Assembly (NCBI RefSeq): GCF_003076275.1
Contig: NZ_CP029064.1
Span: forward strand, 2,676,501-2,740,500
Length of the DNA stretch: 64,000 nt
Origin: Microbulbifer sp. A4B17
GTDB taxonomy: Bacteria > Pseudomonadota > Gammaproteobacteria > Pseudomonadales > Cellvibrionaceae
Direction: 5' to 3'
In this document: positions 8,670-17,613 of the stretch, piece after piece
Position numbering within the stretch: the stretch's first letter is position 1
Layout of the letters: each line of letters starts with the position of its first letter
The notes under the pieces: generated by a model
Told to the model about the DNA's origin: nothing
Databases searched by the model: none
What the model saw: the letters and a program-made list of their open reading frames with translations, nothing else
Translations under genes and position numbers: made by a program

Positions 8670-8813
8670 TTCACTTGAAGCTAGCTTATCGCCTGCCAGT
8701 GACTGCTGGCAGATAAGTTGTGATGCCATTTCAGCTTGAGCGATTCGATAAAACTTGGACTCAGGCATACACCCCATTATCAATAGCACCAACGCAAAGA
8801 CCAAATACCTCAT
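8655..8813 (-). CDS. Small predicted lipoprotein (52 aa)
   Basis: A 52-residue frame begins with ATG at 8813-8811, preceded by GAGGTGGG at a good distance. The N-terminus MRYLVFALVLLIMGC is a textbook type II signal peptide: one charge, a hydrophobic run and a lipobox L-I-M-G-C at Cys15. The mature part is about 38 polar residues with one further cysteine. Its 3' end overlaps the arsJ end by 15 bases in convergent orientation. No family is recognised; it may be an entericidin-like small envelope lipoprotein. Confidence 0.5.
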   Translation of the reverse strand: MRYLVFALVLLIMGCMPESKFYRIAQAEMASQLICQQSLAGDKLASSESAST

Positions 8814-8943
8814 ATAACACCCACCTCAAGTCCAAGTGCACAGCTCCATAGGAACTGCAAAAACTCGAGGTTAAAATGTCTGGATTTGGCGCTCAATGCC
8901 TATTTGCCACCACTTTCTGCCAAAACCAGTGTAAGAGTTATAA

Positions 8944-9531
8944 CTATCTAGTCACGGTCATCCTTAGCAAAGTCCGATCCTTTTTGATGTAGTGATGATA
9001 GAGGGCGGCCAGAGCGTGCCCCAGGATTAAGATCCACACCACCCACTCTCCCAGGACTTCCTTATGGATAAAATCGACCGGTTTCTCAAACTGTTCAAAA
9101 GTCATACCCATTCGATCCTGAACTATCGCAACAAAAGCTTGGGTACTTTCAAATTTAGGAATCTCGAAAAGAAAAAAATAGTCCGTATCCACACCTGTCC
9201 CGATGTATCCGGTCAGTGGGGCAATGATCATAACTAAATAGAGGAGAAGATGGCCGGTATGGGCTGCAAAGTGTTCAAAAGGAGTGGCTGGTTCAAGTGG
9301 TGGCGGCGGATTAGTCAGACGCCATATAATCCTAAGTATAACTAGCAGTCCAATAGTAATACCTATAGAAAGATGTAACTGCAAGGCAATCCAGTTCGCG
9401 GGGGTTTCCTCCTCAGTAAGCCACTGACGGTAGTAGACCGAAATATAAGAACCCAAAAACAATAAGGCCGTTAACCAATGTAGCCACTTGGCCACTGAAC
9501 CGTAACTATCTGGACGATTTCGGAGAGTCAT
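8944..9531 (-). CDS. Cytochrome b561 family membrane protein
   Basis: A 195-residue four-helix di-heme cytochrome b561 (CybB/YodB type) of the inner membrane. Candidate heme ligands are visible: His in KWLHWLTALLF (helix 1), His in LQLHLSIGITIG (helix 2), His in HTGHLLLYLVMI (helix 3) and His in LILGHALAALYHH (helix 4). These proteins move electrons between ubiquinol and periplasmic acceptors, in some cases superoxide. The start is placed at the ATG at 9531 because GGGGAAG lies 8 bases before it. The next gene upstream (9573) encodes another membrane protein on the same strand and may be co-transcribed. Confidence 0.88.
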   Translation of the reverse strand: MTLRNRPDSYGSVAKWLHWLTALLFLGSYISVYYRQWLTEEETPANWIALQLHLSIGITIGLLVILRIIWRLTNPPPPLEPATPFEHFAAHTGHLLLYLVMIIAPLTGYIGTGVDTDYFFLFEIPKFESTQAFVAIVQDRMGMTFEQFEKPVDFIHKEVLGEWVVWILILGHALAALYHHYIKKDRTLLRMTVTR

Positions 9532-9572
9532 CCCGGTCACTTCCCCATAACGTAGCTTACCGATTATTGATA

Positions 9573-10238
9573 CTACCCTAGATCCCTGTTTAAAAAATAT
9601 CTGTGCAAGCCAAAAATGAAGCTGACAATACCAACCATCTGGACAATATGGTAAATACCGTTGTAATTAAACCTCCAAATAAAATCTAATGACAATGTAC
9701 CCCCTACCTGAATAGCCATTGCGATAATACTGATCAATGCGCCAAATGCCATAAACCAACCACCCTGGAGTGGTCGTCCCCTTGCCACTGTAACCACAAT
9801 ATACCCAACAAAAGCCACGGCAGAGATTGAGAGCTGATAGATCGCAAAACCAAGAAATTTATTTTCCAAAAATAAAGAAACCACAAACACAGCAAAATAA
9901 AGTACTGATACCCATGGAATAATACGCTTAGAAAACTTCTCACTGCTCAAGTCGACGGCGACCGCAAGGACAAACGAAGAAATAAGCAATCCAAATAAGA
10001 CAAGCACACCATGCCACAAATAATCAAGCATATATTCTGGTAATGAAATCCCGTGGTATATGGCTGCCAATAGTGAAACAACAAACATCAAGCAAAAAAA
10101 ACAAATCCAGATATTTCTTTTCCAGGACGTGTTGTTGACTCGTATCAGCAGGTACATAACACCACATAAAGCTATCAAGGCTAACCCAAGATCAGTTGCC
10201 GCAGTTGTGAGCTCTATTTCGTCGTGTACAAATTTCAT
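9573..10238 (-). CDS. Seven-helix membrane protein of unknown function
   Basis: A 221-residue integral membrane protein with about seven hydrophobic segments and very short loops. Polar residues inside or next to helices stand out: IYHGISLPEYMLDYLWHG between helices 2 and 3, and FNYNGIYHIVQ before the last helix. Buried His/Tyr/Asp patterns like these occur in ceramidase/PAQR-like hydrolases and in some sensor membrane modules, but no firm family can be assigned. The C-terminus is a short charged tail. It ends 41 bases before the b561 start, suggesting an operon with it. Confidence 0.65.
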   Translation of the reverse strand: MKFVHDEIELTTAATDLGLALIALCGVMYLLIRVNNTSWKRNIWICFFCLMFVVSLLAAIYHGISLPEYMLDYLWHGVLVLFGLLISSFVLAVAVDLSSEKFSKRIIPWVSVLYFAVFVVSLFLENKFLGFAIYQLSISAVAFVGYIVVTVARGRPLQGGWFMAFGALISIIAMAIQVGGTLSLDFIWRFNYNGIYHIVQMVGIVSFIFGLHRYFLNRDLG

Positions 10239-10633
10239 TCTTCCTGGGAGATTTCCTATCGCTAGTTACTGACCTAATCGCAAACAAATAAACTTCCACC
10301 CATATGGTTCAATAAATCAACTATAAAAAGATTTGTCCAGATAGCTGTTAAGTGGCAAATAAGTTAAGAAACTTAATATTTCAGCGATAGTGAGTGTTTT
10401 TTAGGAGGGGCTGATGAATCCTCTAAAGCTATTCAGAAGTAACTAATCATCTTAGATTATAATAATCCCATTAAGTGAATTCTTATGCCAATTTCTCACC
10501 ATTAAACTTAACTATAAAATGGGCAGGTAATTACCTCGAACCACAGCTTAATATCGTTCAAGATACCATAGATCAGTGCCCCTCTAGTTTCCAAGGTAGC
10601 ACTGATATCCAGATGATCGATTTAACTTACCTG
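10239..10633. other. Intergenic stretch, no gene seen
   Basis: About 400 AT-rich bases between the membrane-protein gene start and the oxidoreductase stop. It must hold the promoter of the 10238 gene. I see no conserved RNA, repeat or convincing coding frame. Confidence 0.5.
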
Positions 10634-11656
10634 CTATTGCTCTTCAGTCATTCCATCCATTGTAATAATCACTTTACCTTTTGCACGACCTGAAGCTAGA
10701 TATGAAAATGCCTCTTTGCTCTGATCAAAAGAATAGGTCTTATCTATCACCGGAGATAGGATCCTTCTCTGGTAAAGCTCTCCAAGCTCTCTCAACTGCT
10801 CTCCATTGGCTTCCATAATAACCATTCTATAAAGGCCGGATTTTGCCTTGGCCGCTTTTATCAGCTTGCGAGACTTAAGCGCAAGTATCTTGCGGAGCAA
10901 CCAGCCCAGCCCAAGTTCTTCAGCGGTTTGTGGGTCAAGAGCACCCTTGACAGAAACTACCCGTCCTCCGGTTTTCAGAACCTTAAACGCGTCCAAAGCA
11001 TACTGCCCCCCCAGAGTATCGAACACTACATCCATATCAGATAGTAATTGCAGGTAGTCTTCCTTCTTATAATCAATAACAAGATCCGCACCGAGTGCTT
11101 TTACCCAGTCTACATTCGCACTGCTGGTCGTCGTCACCACATAAGCACCAATTGACTTTGCCAGCTGAATAGCCATAGAGCCAACACCACCTGAACCGGC
11201 GTGTATCAGTACTTTTTCACCGGGTTTCAAGTCTGCAATTTTGATCAGAGATTGAAAGGAAGTCAGTCCTACAAGCGGAATACCTGCAGATTCACTGTGC
11301 GAAAGATTTTCAGGCTTGGGGGCCAAGTGCGCAACATCAACAGTAAGATATTCCGCGATAGTGCCCACATGTTCCTCCCCTACCCGGGCAAAGACCATGT
11401 CCCCTGGACTGTATCCTTTAACATTTTTCCCCACAGCTACAATTTCACCGCTGACATCCCTACCGACGCCAACCGGAAATACTTCCCTTCGTACTGATTT
11501 GAGCTCTCCCCGCAACATCATGTTATCAACCGGATTCACACTTGCCGCATGCATACGAACCAATACCTCACTGGCCTTGGCGATGGGAATCTCGGCTGAT
11601 TGGAACTCCAGGCTACTGTTAATATCCCCATAACGAGTCATTTTTAACGCTTTCAT
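10634..11656 (-). CDS. NADP-dependent quinone oxidoreductase-type alcohol dehydrogenase (MDR superfamily)
   Basis: A 340-residue medium-chain dehydrogenase/reductase. A GroES-like N-terminal domain (GRDVSGEIVAVGKNVKGYSP) is followed by a Rossmann domain with the cofactor loop VLIHAGSGGVGSMAIQLAK, typical of the zinc-free quinone oxidoreductase branch. No structural or catalytic zinc cysteines are seen. The start at 11656 follows AAGGATG at a normal distance. It is transcribed divergently from a LysR regulator across about 150 bases, the usual arrangement for a LysR-controlled enzyme gene. The substrate is probably an electrophilic quinone or enal (inference). Confidence 0.85.
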   Translation of the reverse strand: MKALKMTRYGDINSSLEFQSAEIPIAKASEVLVRMHAASVNPVDNMMLRGELKSVRREVFPVGVGRDVSGEIVAVGKNVKGYSPGDMVFARVGEEHVGTIAEYLTVDVAHLAPKPENLSHSESAGIPLVGLTSFQSLIKIADLKPGEKVLIHAGSGGVGSMAIQLAKSIGAYVVTTTSSANVDWVKALGADLVIDYKKEDYLQLLSDMDVVFDTLGGQYALDAFKVLKTGGRVVSVKGALDPQTAEELGLGWLLRKILALKSRKLIKAAKAKSGLYRMVIMEANGEQLRELGELYQRRILSPVIDKTYSFDQSKEAFSYLASGRAKGKVIITMDGMTEEQ

Positions 11657-11807
11657 AAGGCATCCTTTTGATCGGCTCAATACAATATAAAAGCGATAAT
11701 GCCCATACCGCGAACCCGAAAACAGACACCAAACGGTAGAATTCTTTTGTCTTTATGACAATAATCAGCTAATTTCTTTGAGATTTTGATATATTATCAA
11801 GGCGATT

Positions 11808-12716
11808 ATGGACAAAATAAGAGCGTTACGTTATTTCAAGCGAGTGGTAGAACTGAGTAGTTTTACAGCGGTTGCCGAGGAGCTTCATGTTCCCGCCTCC
11901 TCAATATCCCGACGAGTGAAAGACCTGGAACACTCTTTAGGGGTCGAGCTTTTGCAGCGCAGTACTCGGCAGGTAAAGGTTACTGAACTCGGCAAGCTCT
12001 ACTACTCCATGGTAAGCAAGGCTATTCGCCAACTCGAACAAGCCGATGAATTGGTCAGTCAGACATTTGAAGCGCCCAGCGGACTAATACGCATCAGCTG
12101 CCTCCCTACTTACGGAGAACAGCACCTAACCCCCTTACTGGAGCAATTTGCAGAGCAATACCCTAACATCGTATTCGACTTAAGTTATAACGATGACTTG
12201 TCGCAGCTGGGCAAAGACCCCATTGATATCGCGATTCGCGGAGGGATTGTGCCTGACGAGCATGTCATTGCCAAACGCCTATCGGATAATGAGTTCACCC
12301 TCGTGGCTACACCGCAGTTTATCGATAAGTTGGATTATGGCCTCCCCTTAAACAAGTCGGCGATCGAGTCAATTGCTACCTTGCAATACCGGGGGCCGCG
12401 TGGCGTTATTGAGTGGTACATACTCAACGACGAGCACTGGGAGCCCCTGAAGTTGACCCCAAAAGTTATCAGCAATAACGGCAAAGCATTAACAGCAGCC
12501 GCACTCAATCACCGCGGTATGTTCTGCGTACCTTCCTGGAGTATTTGTAACTATCTAGATACAGGGGAGCTTGTACAGGTACCTTGCGAGGGTAAAGTCT
12601 CAGTCAGCCCCGGTGGCGATCTGGGAGTATTTCTTCTTTATGAGCGCACTAAATACCAAATTCCCAAAATAAAGCTCTGCGTGGATTTCATCTACGAAAA
12701 CTTGAATGGACGATAG
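11808..12716 (+). CDS. LysR-family transcriptional regulator
   Basis: A 302-residue LTTR. Residues 1-60 hold the winged helix (RYFKRVVELSSFTAVAEELHVPASSISRRVKDLE), followed by the linker helix and a two-lobed PBP-type effector domain beginning GLIRISCLPTYGEQHL. The subgroup resembles AaeR/DmlR-like regulators of neighbouring oxidoreductases. It faces the quinone oxidoreductase gene and probably controls it in response to an electrophile or aromatic compound. Confidence 0.88.
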   Translation: MDKIRALRYFKRVVELSSFTAVAEELHVPASSISRRVKDLEHSLGVELLQRSTRQVKVTELGKLYYSMVSKAIRQLEQADELVSQTFEAPSGLIRISCLPTYGEQHLTPLLEQFAEQYPNIVFDLSYNDDLSQLGKDPIDIAIRGGIVPDEHVIAKRLSDNEFTLVATPQFIDKLDYGLPLNKSAIESIATLQYRGPRGVIEWYILNDEHWEPLKLTPKVISNNGKALTAAALNHRGMFCVPSWSICNYLDTGELVQVPCEGKVSVSPGGDLGVFLLYERTKYQIPKIKLCVDFIYENLNGR

Positions 12717-13085
12717 AAGAAAACTAAAACCCCTCGCTTTACTATTTAAATCATATCGATCACTGATACTGGTTTGATCAAGATCGCCATTAGAGAATCA
12801 CTTTTCTCTCGTTACTATTCGAAAAAATTTATATTCGATTGCAAACTTATATCCCGAGTCACCAACACACTGGACATATAACAACCTCACAGGAAAAATA
12901 AAAATTGATCTACTTCAAGCTACCCGTAGATTTTCTTGGAGACATAATGAGGGGTATGCTAAGTTGAAAGATAGAAATTATGCCAAAAGTATATTTATCT
13001 ATGAATAACTAAAAGGGAGGGCTAGTACTAATAAGCCAAGCCAAACCACTTATATCAAAACAGCCGGCGACATAAGGATTGAGCC
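12717..13085. other. Intergenic stretch, no gene seen
   Basis: About 370 AT-rich bases between the LysR gene and the orphan gene at 13086. The purine-rich AAAAGGGAGGG at about 13011-13021 lies too far upstream to serve as the ribosome site of that gene. Nothing else recognisable. Confidence 0.4.
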
Positions 13086-13727
13086 ATGCCAAGTTATGAT
13101 AACTTTATCAGCTTATTAGAAAAAGATTTTGAATTAGCCTTCAAAACCTATGAACTCGACTTTAATACAGAGGCCTTCGACAGCAAACCAGATGCCTACG
13201 AAATTGAGTTTGATTTTGAATTTGTAAAACCCAACAAAATCATGATGGTAAAAAGCGGAAATTCTGGCAAGAAAGCAACATATCTCACCTGGGCTCGACA
13301 AAAAGCTGTGCCTGTAACTCTAAATAGTAAAAGTCCCCCTTACTTCTTTACCTCCCACCTCAGCAATTGTCGAATGACCTTCAAGTTCCATGACGACCAG
13401 AGTAAAAGTGTAACGGTTATCCATGTTGCAGGTGATGTTTCCCAAGGCGGGACTATCAAGGGGAGCAAGCAAAGAGATGAGCTGGAGAAGATGGTAAAAA
13501 CTCCCGATGTAACCGGAGAGAGGCGACTTTCAATAGGTGGCCCCAAAGGAGGTAGAAAAGGAGCAAACTTCAAGAAAAAGCAAGCAAAACTTGGTACCGC
13601 ATACTACGATACCTGTGCACGGGTATTCGGGGTTCGAGATGATAGTGGTCAGTGGACCTTTTACACGCAAAATATTGGTCGAAAGGACGAGCTTTTAGGC
13701 TTTTTTGAAGTTCAGCAATTTAATTAA
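13086..13727 (+). CDS. Orphan protein with a possible CNF/BLF1-like Cys-His deamidase motif
   Basis: A 213-residue protein without signal peptide or membrane helix. The centre reads YFFTSHLSNCRMTF followed by VTVIHVAGD, placing Cys95 and His113 on two neighbouring predicted strands. CNF1, BLF1 and CheD, all glutamine deamidases, share a catalytic Cys at the end of an S-x-C segment and a His 12-18 residues later. The spacing and local hydrophobic pattern fit, but the rest of the protein is not recognised. A basic glycine-rich loop (GGPKGGRKGANFKKK) at about 155-169 could bind nucleic acid or lipid. It stands alone with no obvious immunity gene. Function remains unproven; the alternative is an unrelated uncharacterised family. 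Confidence 0.55.
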   Translation: MPSYDNFISLLEKDFELAFKTYELDFNTEAFDSKPDAYEIEFDFEFVKPNKIMMVKSGNSGKKATYLTWARQKAVPVTLNSKSPPYFFTSHLSNCRMTFKFHDDQSKSVTVIHVAGDVSQGGTIKGSKQRDELEKMVKTPDVTGERRLSIGGPKGGRKGANFKKKQAKLGTAYYDTCARVFGVRDDSGQWTFYTQNIGRKDELLGFFEVQQFN

Positions 13728-13975
13728 TAATTTCGCCTACCCGAAAAAATACTACTGAAAGGTAGGCGCCCTCCAATCTCTAGCCTTCAATATCTTCACT
13801 AACATTTATAAAGCCGAAGACCAACCGAGCACAAAGTACCCATACAAAAATTATGATCCTAGTACAGCGCAATTTACGTTATTTTCTAGCCCTTTAAACA
13901 ATCAAATATCAAGCTTCATGAGATTAGCCTTTCGAACTCAGATCGCACTCGACAGCACAACTTACTGCTGACCAG

Positions 13976-14008
13976 GATCGACCACAACAGGCTTTATAGT
14001 GGTCGATC
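13976..14008. repeat. Hairpin between convergent genes
   Basis: A perfect 10-bp inverted repeat GATCGACCAC/GTGGTCGATC with a 13-base loop, just past the stop of the minus-strand gene at 14027. It has no T-run. A second dyad, CGCCTACC/GGTAGGCG, lies at about 13734-13769 after the plus-strand gene. Both may end or protect the convergent transcripts. Confidence 0.45.
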
Positions 14009-14026
14009 GTCACTGAATATCTACAG

Positions 14027-14455
14027 TTATTGGAAGAGGAACCAAAGTGCAGCCACTAGATTCAGGGACATCATTATAAAGTCAGTGACAAAGATAAAGC
14101 GCATCACACCTTTAACCTGCCAGGGCCCTTCACCTTTACGGTTTCGTAGGGCTACAGGGAGATTGTAAATAAACTGTGTTCCGTGAGTGACGGCAAAGGC
14201 CAACAGCAGCGTGGCACGCTGCAAGTCCGTTGCAAATACAGAGGGACTAATCAGTAATAAAATATTAAGGAAGGCCAATGAGAAATTAAAACCGCCAAGA
14301 AACTTTCCCGACTCTGCCAGAATGTCAAATACAGGCGTATCTCTTTGTTCTCTAGGCACCAGCAATTTGGCAAATATATGGTTTCGTAAAGAGAAGACAT
14401 TAAATCCCATCAAAAACCAAATTGTGTTTAACACCAAAACAACTTCATAGATCAT
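14027..14455 (-). CDS. Four-helix membrane protein of unknown function
   Basis: A 142-residue integral membrane protein with four hydrophobic segments. Conserved-looking polar residues sit within the membrane, such as the Asn of GGFNFSLAFLNILLL and the His of AVTHGTQFIYNLP. The ATG at 14455 follows GGAG at 7 bases and is preferred to a TTG at 14467. It lies 51 bases downstream of the PLP-fold enzyme gene on the same strand and may be the last gene of that operon. No family is recognised with confidence. Confidence 0.6.
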   Translation of the reverse strand: MIYEVVLVLNTIWFLMGFNVFSLRNHIFAKLLVPREQRDTPVFDILAESGKFLGGFNFSLAFLNILLLISPSVFATDLQRATLLLAFAVTHGTQFIYNLPVALRNRKGEGPWQVKGVMRFIFVTDFIMMSLNLVAALWFLFQ

Positions 14456-14506
14456 CGATATCTCCAATACTAGTTATTTTGCCCACCACACCAGGTCGGA
14501 AAACTA

Positions 14507-15796
14507 TCAGGTATTTCCCAATACCGGCCATAGATCCACAATCTCGCCTTTACTGTAAACCGCGATATCACCAAATTGCAGGAACACCGACTCACTCTGC
14601 GTGGGTCTTAGGAAGATCCAGTCATCTTCATTCAATAGCACCCTCTTGGAGCCATTCAGCATTTCCTGGTTGCTGGAGCGGCCATAGATGGGATTGATCG
14701 ATAAACCTTTCGGTGATTCAGGCTCTGCTTTCCAGTAGCCGCCGGAGATAAAGAAGCTTTGTTCACGGTTTGGGTTTAACCAATTAAAGGGGCCGGTGAG
14801 CCCTTCAATACCGGGTATCTGTGTCTGCGACAACTTCTTCAGTACTGGACTCGCGATATAAGCGGCCGGTAAATGATCGGATAAGGTGGGAATATCAAAG
14901 CCCGCCGGCTTAACCAGACAGGAGCCTGCTGCAATCTCATTACAGGGCGCCCTGCCTGCACGAGATTTGTACAGTTGGTAGGTGGGGCTTCCGGCCGCAT
15001 TCATTGTCGCCGCCTTAGGGAATGCCTCACCCAATTGAGCTTTAGCCTGCTCTACCCTGCTCTGGTAAATATCCAATCCCCGAGAGATTGCCTTTTCAGG
15101 CCCACCGAGAATGCCCGGCATTTTTGCGGCGTGGGCGTCGTACCCCATAAAGCCGGCAAACTCCAATTGGGGTTCCCGCTGGATAATACTAAGCATTGCG
15201 GAGAGCTCTTCCCCATTGGCAACCCCTCCTCGGTGTAGACCCACATCTATCTCAATATTGATACGCAGAGTGTGCCCGACGGAACGCGCCAGGCTGGCGT
15301 ACTGATCGAGGCGGCGGGGACTGTCCACCAACCACTGTAATTGCTGCGTGGAGTCAAAATACTCCGCCCTTCTGCCGGAATAGAAGGCTTTAGCTGCAGC
15401 AATGGGGAGAGGCTTACCTAGCAAAATATCGCTGTCAGGATAAGATTTAACCAGTTGCTGCAGAAATGGCAACTGGAACACCATGATGCGATTGGTATTT
15501 GTCCGCTTAGTTATAACATCCAATAAGTTGAGCGAGGGTAAAGACTTGGCCACTATGCGGTAATCGTATTGACCATTGAGATGGCTGGTTAATATATCGG
15601 TATTTTTTCTAAGGTTTTCCAGGTCTATCACTAATGTGGGGCCGGAAAAACCAGCGTTATCCAGGGCCTTCGAAACACTGGAAAAGTAATCGCTGTGCCC
15701 GCCCTGCCCCTGTACTTTAGGGCGCAGTGCGGCGACACCGGCTACAGCTCCCAGCGCTACCCCACCCAGTATTAGTTTGCGGCGCTTGATATCCAT
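14507..15796 (-). CDS. Exported PLP-fold enzyme of the D-threonine aldolase/alanine racemase-like group
   Basis: A 429-residue protein with a Tat-type signal (KRRKLILGGVALG) and a PLP-binding alanine-racemase-like barrel. The likely Schiff-base lysine is in DYRIVAKSLPSL, after the strand GPTLVIDLENLRKN. IEIDVGLHRGGV and EFAGFMGYDAHAAK match the barrel core of D-threonine aldolase/D-serine dehydratase-like proteins. Those enzymes end with a metal-binding His-x-Cys in a PNH-type motif; here the end reads DLWPVLGNT, without it, so the usual metal site seems absent. AGGAGG lies just before the ATG. It follows the FAD oxidase gene on the same strand (46-base gap), suggesting a shared periplasmic pathway. 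Confidence 0.78.
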   Translation of the reverse strand: MDIKRRKLILGGVALGAVAGVAALRPKVQGQGGHSDYFSSVSKALDNAGFSGPTLVIDLENLRKNTDILTSHLNGQYDYRIVAKSLPSLNLLDVITKRTNTNRIMVFQLPFLQQLVKSYPDSDILLGKPLPIAAAKAFYSGRRAEYFDSTQQLQWLVDSPRRLDQYASLARSVGHTLRINIEIDVGLHRGGVANGEELSAMLSIIQREPQLEFAGFMGYDAHAAKMPGILGGPEKAISRGLDIYQSRVEQAKAQLGEAFPKAATMNAAGSPTYQLYKSRAGRAPCNEIAAGSCLVKPAGFDIPTLSDHLPAAYIASPVLKKLSQTQIPGIEGLTGPFNWLNPNREQSFFISGGYWKAEPESPKGLSINPIYGRSSNQEMLNGSKRVLLNEDDWIFLRPTQSESVFLQFGDIAVYSKGEIVDLWPVLGNT

Positions 15797-15842
15797 TGTG
15801 CTTTCCTCCTAGAGGGTTCACTGTTGAGTGATTTTGGCCTAC

Positions 15843-17237
15843 TCAGGTAAAAAGCATTTTCAGGTAGGGATTTAAGAATTTTCCATTGGGGTCCAGTTCG
15901 CGGCGAACTTCCAGGAAGTCCCGCCAATGAGAATAAAGATTTGCAAAGTCCTGGGCTTGCAGCTTGTTTAACTTGCCCCAGTGTGGACGGCCACCATATT
16001 TCCGCATAATCGGTTCAATAGCCTGAAACAGCGGCTGGTGATCCTCTTCAAAGTAGCGGTGTATTGCGATGGATACCGAATCTTGCTTGTAAAAAGGACT
16101 CAGCCAGATATTGTCACCTTTAACGAAACGCACTTCGATGGGGAAGAAGACATCCAGATTGTTGTCCTCAATCGTACGACGTATTTCCACAAAGGCCTTT
16201 AGGCCCTCCTCACGGGGCAAGTGGTATTCCATTTCATTGAAGCGCACGTTTCTCTCACTGGCATAATTCCGCCAGGAGGATTCAACCACCACTTCCCTTT
16301 CAATATCTTCCATCGCAGTTTGCAGTGCAAACTGGCGGAGCTTCGGCGACCAGCCCAGCCAATCACGCACGGATTTCAGCGTCATCACGGCTTCATTGGT
16401 ATCTTCCCGCTCTGTAGAGAAGATTTCTTCAGTAGTTGGCTGGTGGGAATCCGCCATACACATCCCTGAGAACGGGATATAGTAAAACTCAAAATTGCGA
16501 TTGGCTTCGGCCAGTGCCGGTGCCTGATCAAGAACCTCTTCAAGGGGCGCCACCCAGGACTCACGGCGCAGGCGATAGCTGGGCTGGTTCTGCATACGCA
16601 CTTTGGTTACAATGCCCAGGCTACCGAGGGATACTTGCGCTGCCGCGAATACCTCCGGGTTTTGCTCATTATCGCACCAGAGCGTATCGCCACTTGCGGT
16701 CACTAGCTCCATACCCGTTGCATAGCTGGACATACACCCCAAGCCAGCACCAGTGCCATGAGTCGCGGTTGCCAGGCAGCCACCTAAAGTCTGCTCATCA
16801 ATATCCGGTTGGTTAATCAACGCCTGACCGATCTGCTCAAGAGGCTGCCCGATATCTGCCACCCGGGTGCCTGCGTAGATCGTTGCCTGTATCTTGTCGG
16901 AATCGTGATCGGCGACACCGGCGATACGACCCAATGAGATAATCGTATCGTCTGTGGGTACCAGTGCGGTAAAGGAATGACCTGCGCCTACCGCCCTCAC
17001 GGTACCTTGCGCTTCTGCAATCACCGTCTGTAATGCTGGAATGTCTTTGGGGGCCAGTCGATTGATAGGCATGCACTCTTGTGAGCCGGACCAATTCCGC
17101 CAGCGCACCCCAGTCCTTTTTGTCGAAGGGGCTGCAGTTTGCAATAAGGTGCGAGCAACCGACGAAATTGGCGCGGCGGCCAGTGATGCGGAGCCAATAG
17201 CGATGGAATTAATAAACTGACGACGACTAAATCCCAT
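15843..17237 (-). CDS. Tat-exported FAD-linked sugar-lactone/alditol oxidase-type dehydrogenase
   Basis: A 464-residue VAO/PCMH-fold flavoprotein resembling D-arabinono-1,4-lactone oxidase and alditol oxidase. A twin-arginine signal (FSRRQFINSIAIGSASLAAAP) precedes the FAD domain. GTVRAVGAGHSFTALV contains the histidine that in the family binds FAD covalently. QTLGGCLATATHGTG is the second flavin segment, and RPHWGKLNKL near the C-terminus is the ALO-family signature. The gene starts 4 bases after the stop of a c-type cytochrome gene, so the cytochrome is the likely electron acceptor. The substrate is unknown. Confidence 0.88.
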   Translation of the reverse strand: MGFSRRQFINSIAIGSASLAAAPISSVARTLLQTAAPSTKRTGVRWRNWSGSQECMPINRLAPKDIPALQTVIAEAQGTVRAVGAGHSFTALVPTDDTIISLGRIAGVADHDSDKIQATIYAGTRVADIGQPLEQIGQALINQPDIDEQTLGGCLATATHGTGAGLGCMSSYATGMELVTASGDTLWCDNEQNPEVFAAAQVSLGSLGIVTKVRMQNQPSYRLRRESWVAPLEEVLDQAPALAEANRNFEFYYIPFSGMCMADSHQPTTEEIFSTEREDTNEAVMTLKSVRDWLGWSPKLRQFALQTAMEDIEREVVVESSWRNYASERNVRFNEMEYHLPREEGLKAFVEIRRTIEDNNLDVFFPIEVRFVKGDNIWLSPFYKQDSVSIAIHRYFEEDHQPLFQAIEPIMRKYGGRPHWGKLNKLQAQDFANLYSHWRDFLEVRRELDPNGKFLNPYLKMLFT

Positions 17238-17241
17238 ATCC

Positions 17242-17613
17242 CTACTCCGCTGTAGCCATAAAGACGATCAATTGTTCGAACTGCTCGGGAGAGCACTCAA
17301 AACAAAGACCCAGTGGCGGCATGCCCTGGAAGCCATTGATCGCATTTTCCACCAACACATCCATTCCCTTTTCCAGTCGGGGCTTCCAGTTGGCCAAATC
17401 CCCGGTAAGGGGCGCCGCGCTGGCGCCAGTGCTGTGGCAGCTGCGGCAAGTACGGGTATATATTTCAGCGATTTCCGGATCAGTGGGCGCTAGGGAGAGC
17501 GCTCTTTGAGTTAAAAATGCCCGACTTTTTTCAGTATCCTGCGGAGGTTCAGAGCATCCTTGAATGACATTTAGTACCAAAAGCAGAGACAAGAGTTTAA
17601 AGCTCCGGCGCAT
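17242..17613 (-). CDS. Lipoprotein c-type cytochrome, probable partner of the FAD oxidase
   Basis: A 123-residue mono-heme cytochrome c. The heme motif TCRSCHSTG (C-x-x-C-H) lies mid-protein, and the methionine of QGMPPLG is a good axial ligand. FECSPEQFEQL near the C-terminus carries a further cysteine, as in cytochrome c5-like proteins, where a cysteine pair may form a disulfide. The N-terminus has a lipobox ending QGCSEP, so it is probably tethered to a membrane on the periplasmic side. The start at 17613 is preferred, with 17628 possible. It is first in a minus-strand operon with the FAD oxidase. Confidence 0.82.
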   Translation of the reverse strand: MRRSFKLLSLLLVLNVIQGCSEPPQDTEKSRAFLTQRALSLAPTDPEIAEIYTRTCRSCHSTGASAAPLTGDLANWKPRLEKGMDVLVENAINGFQGMPPLGLCFECSPEQFEQLIVFMATAE

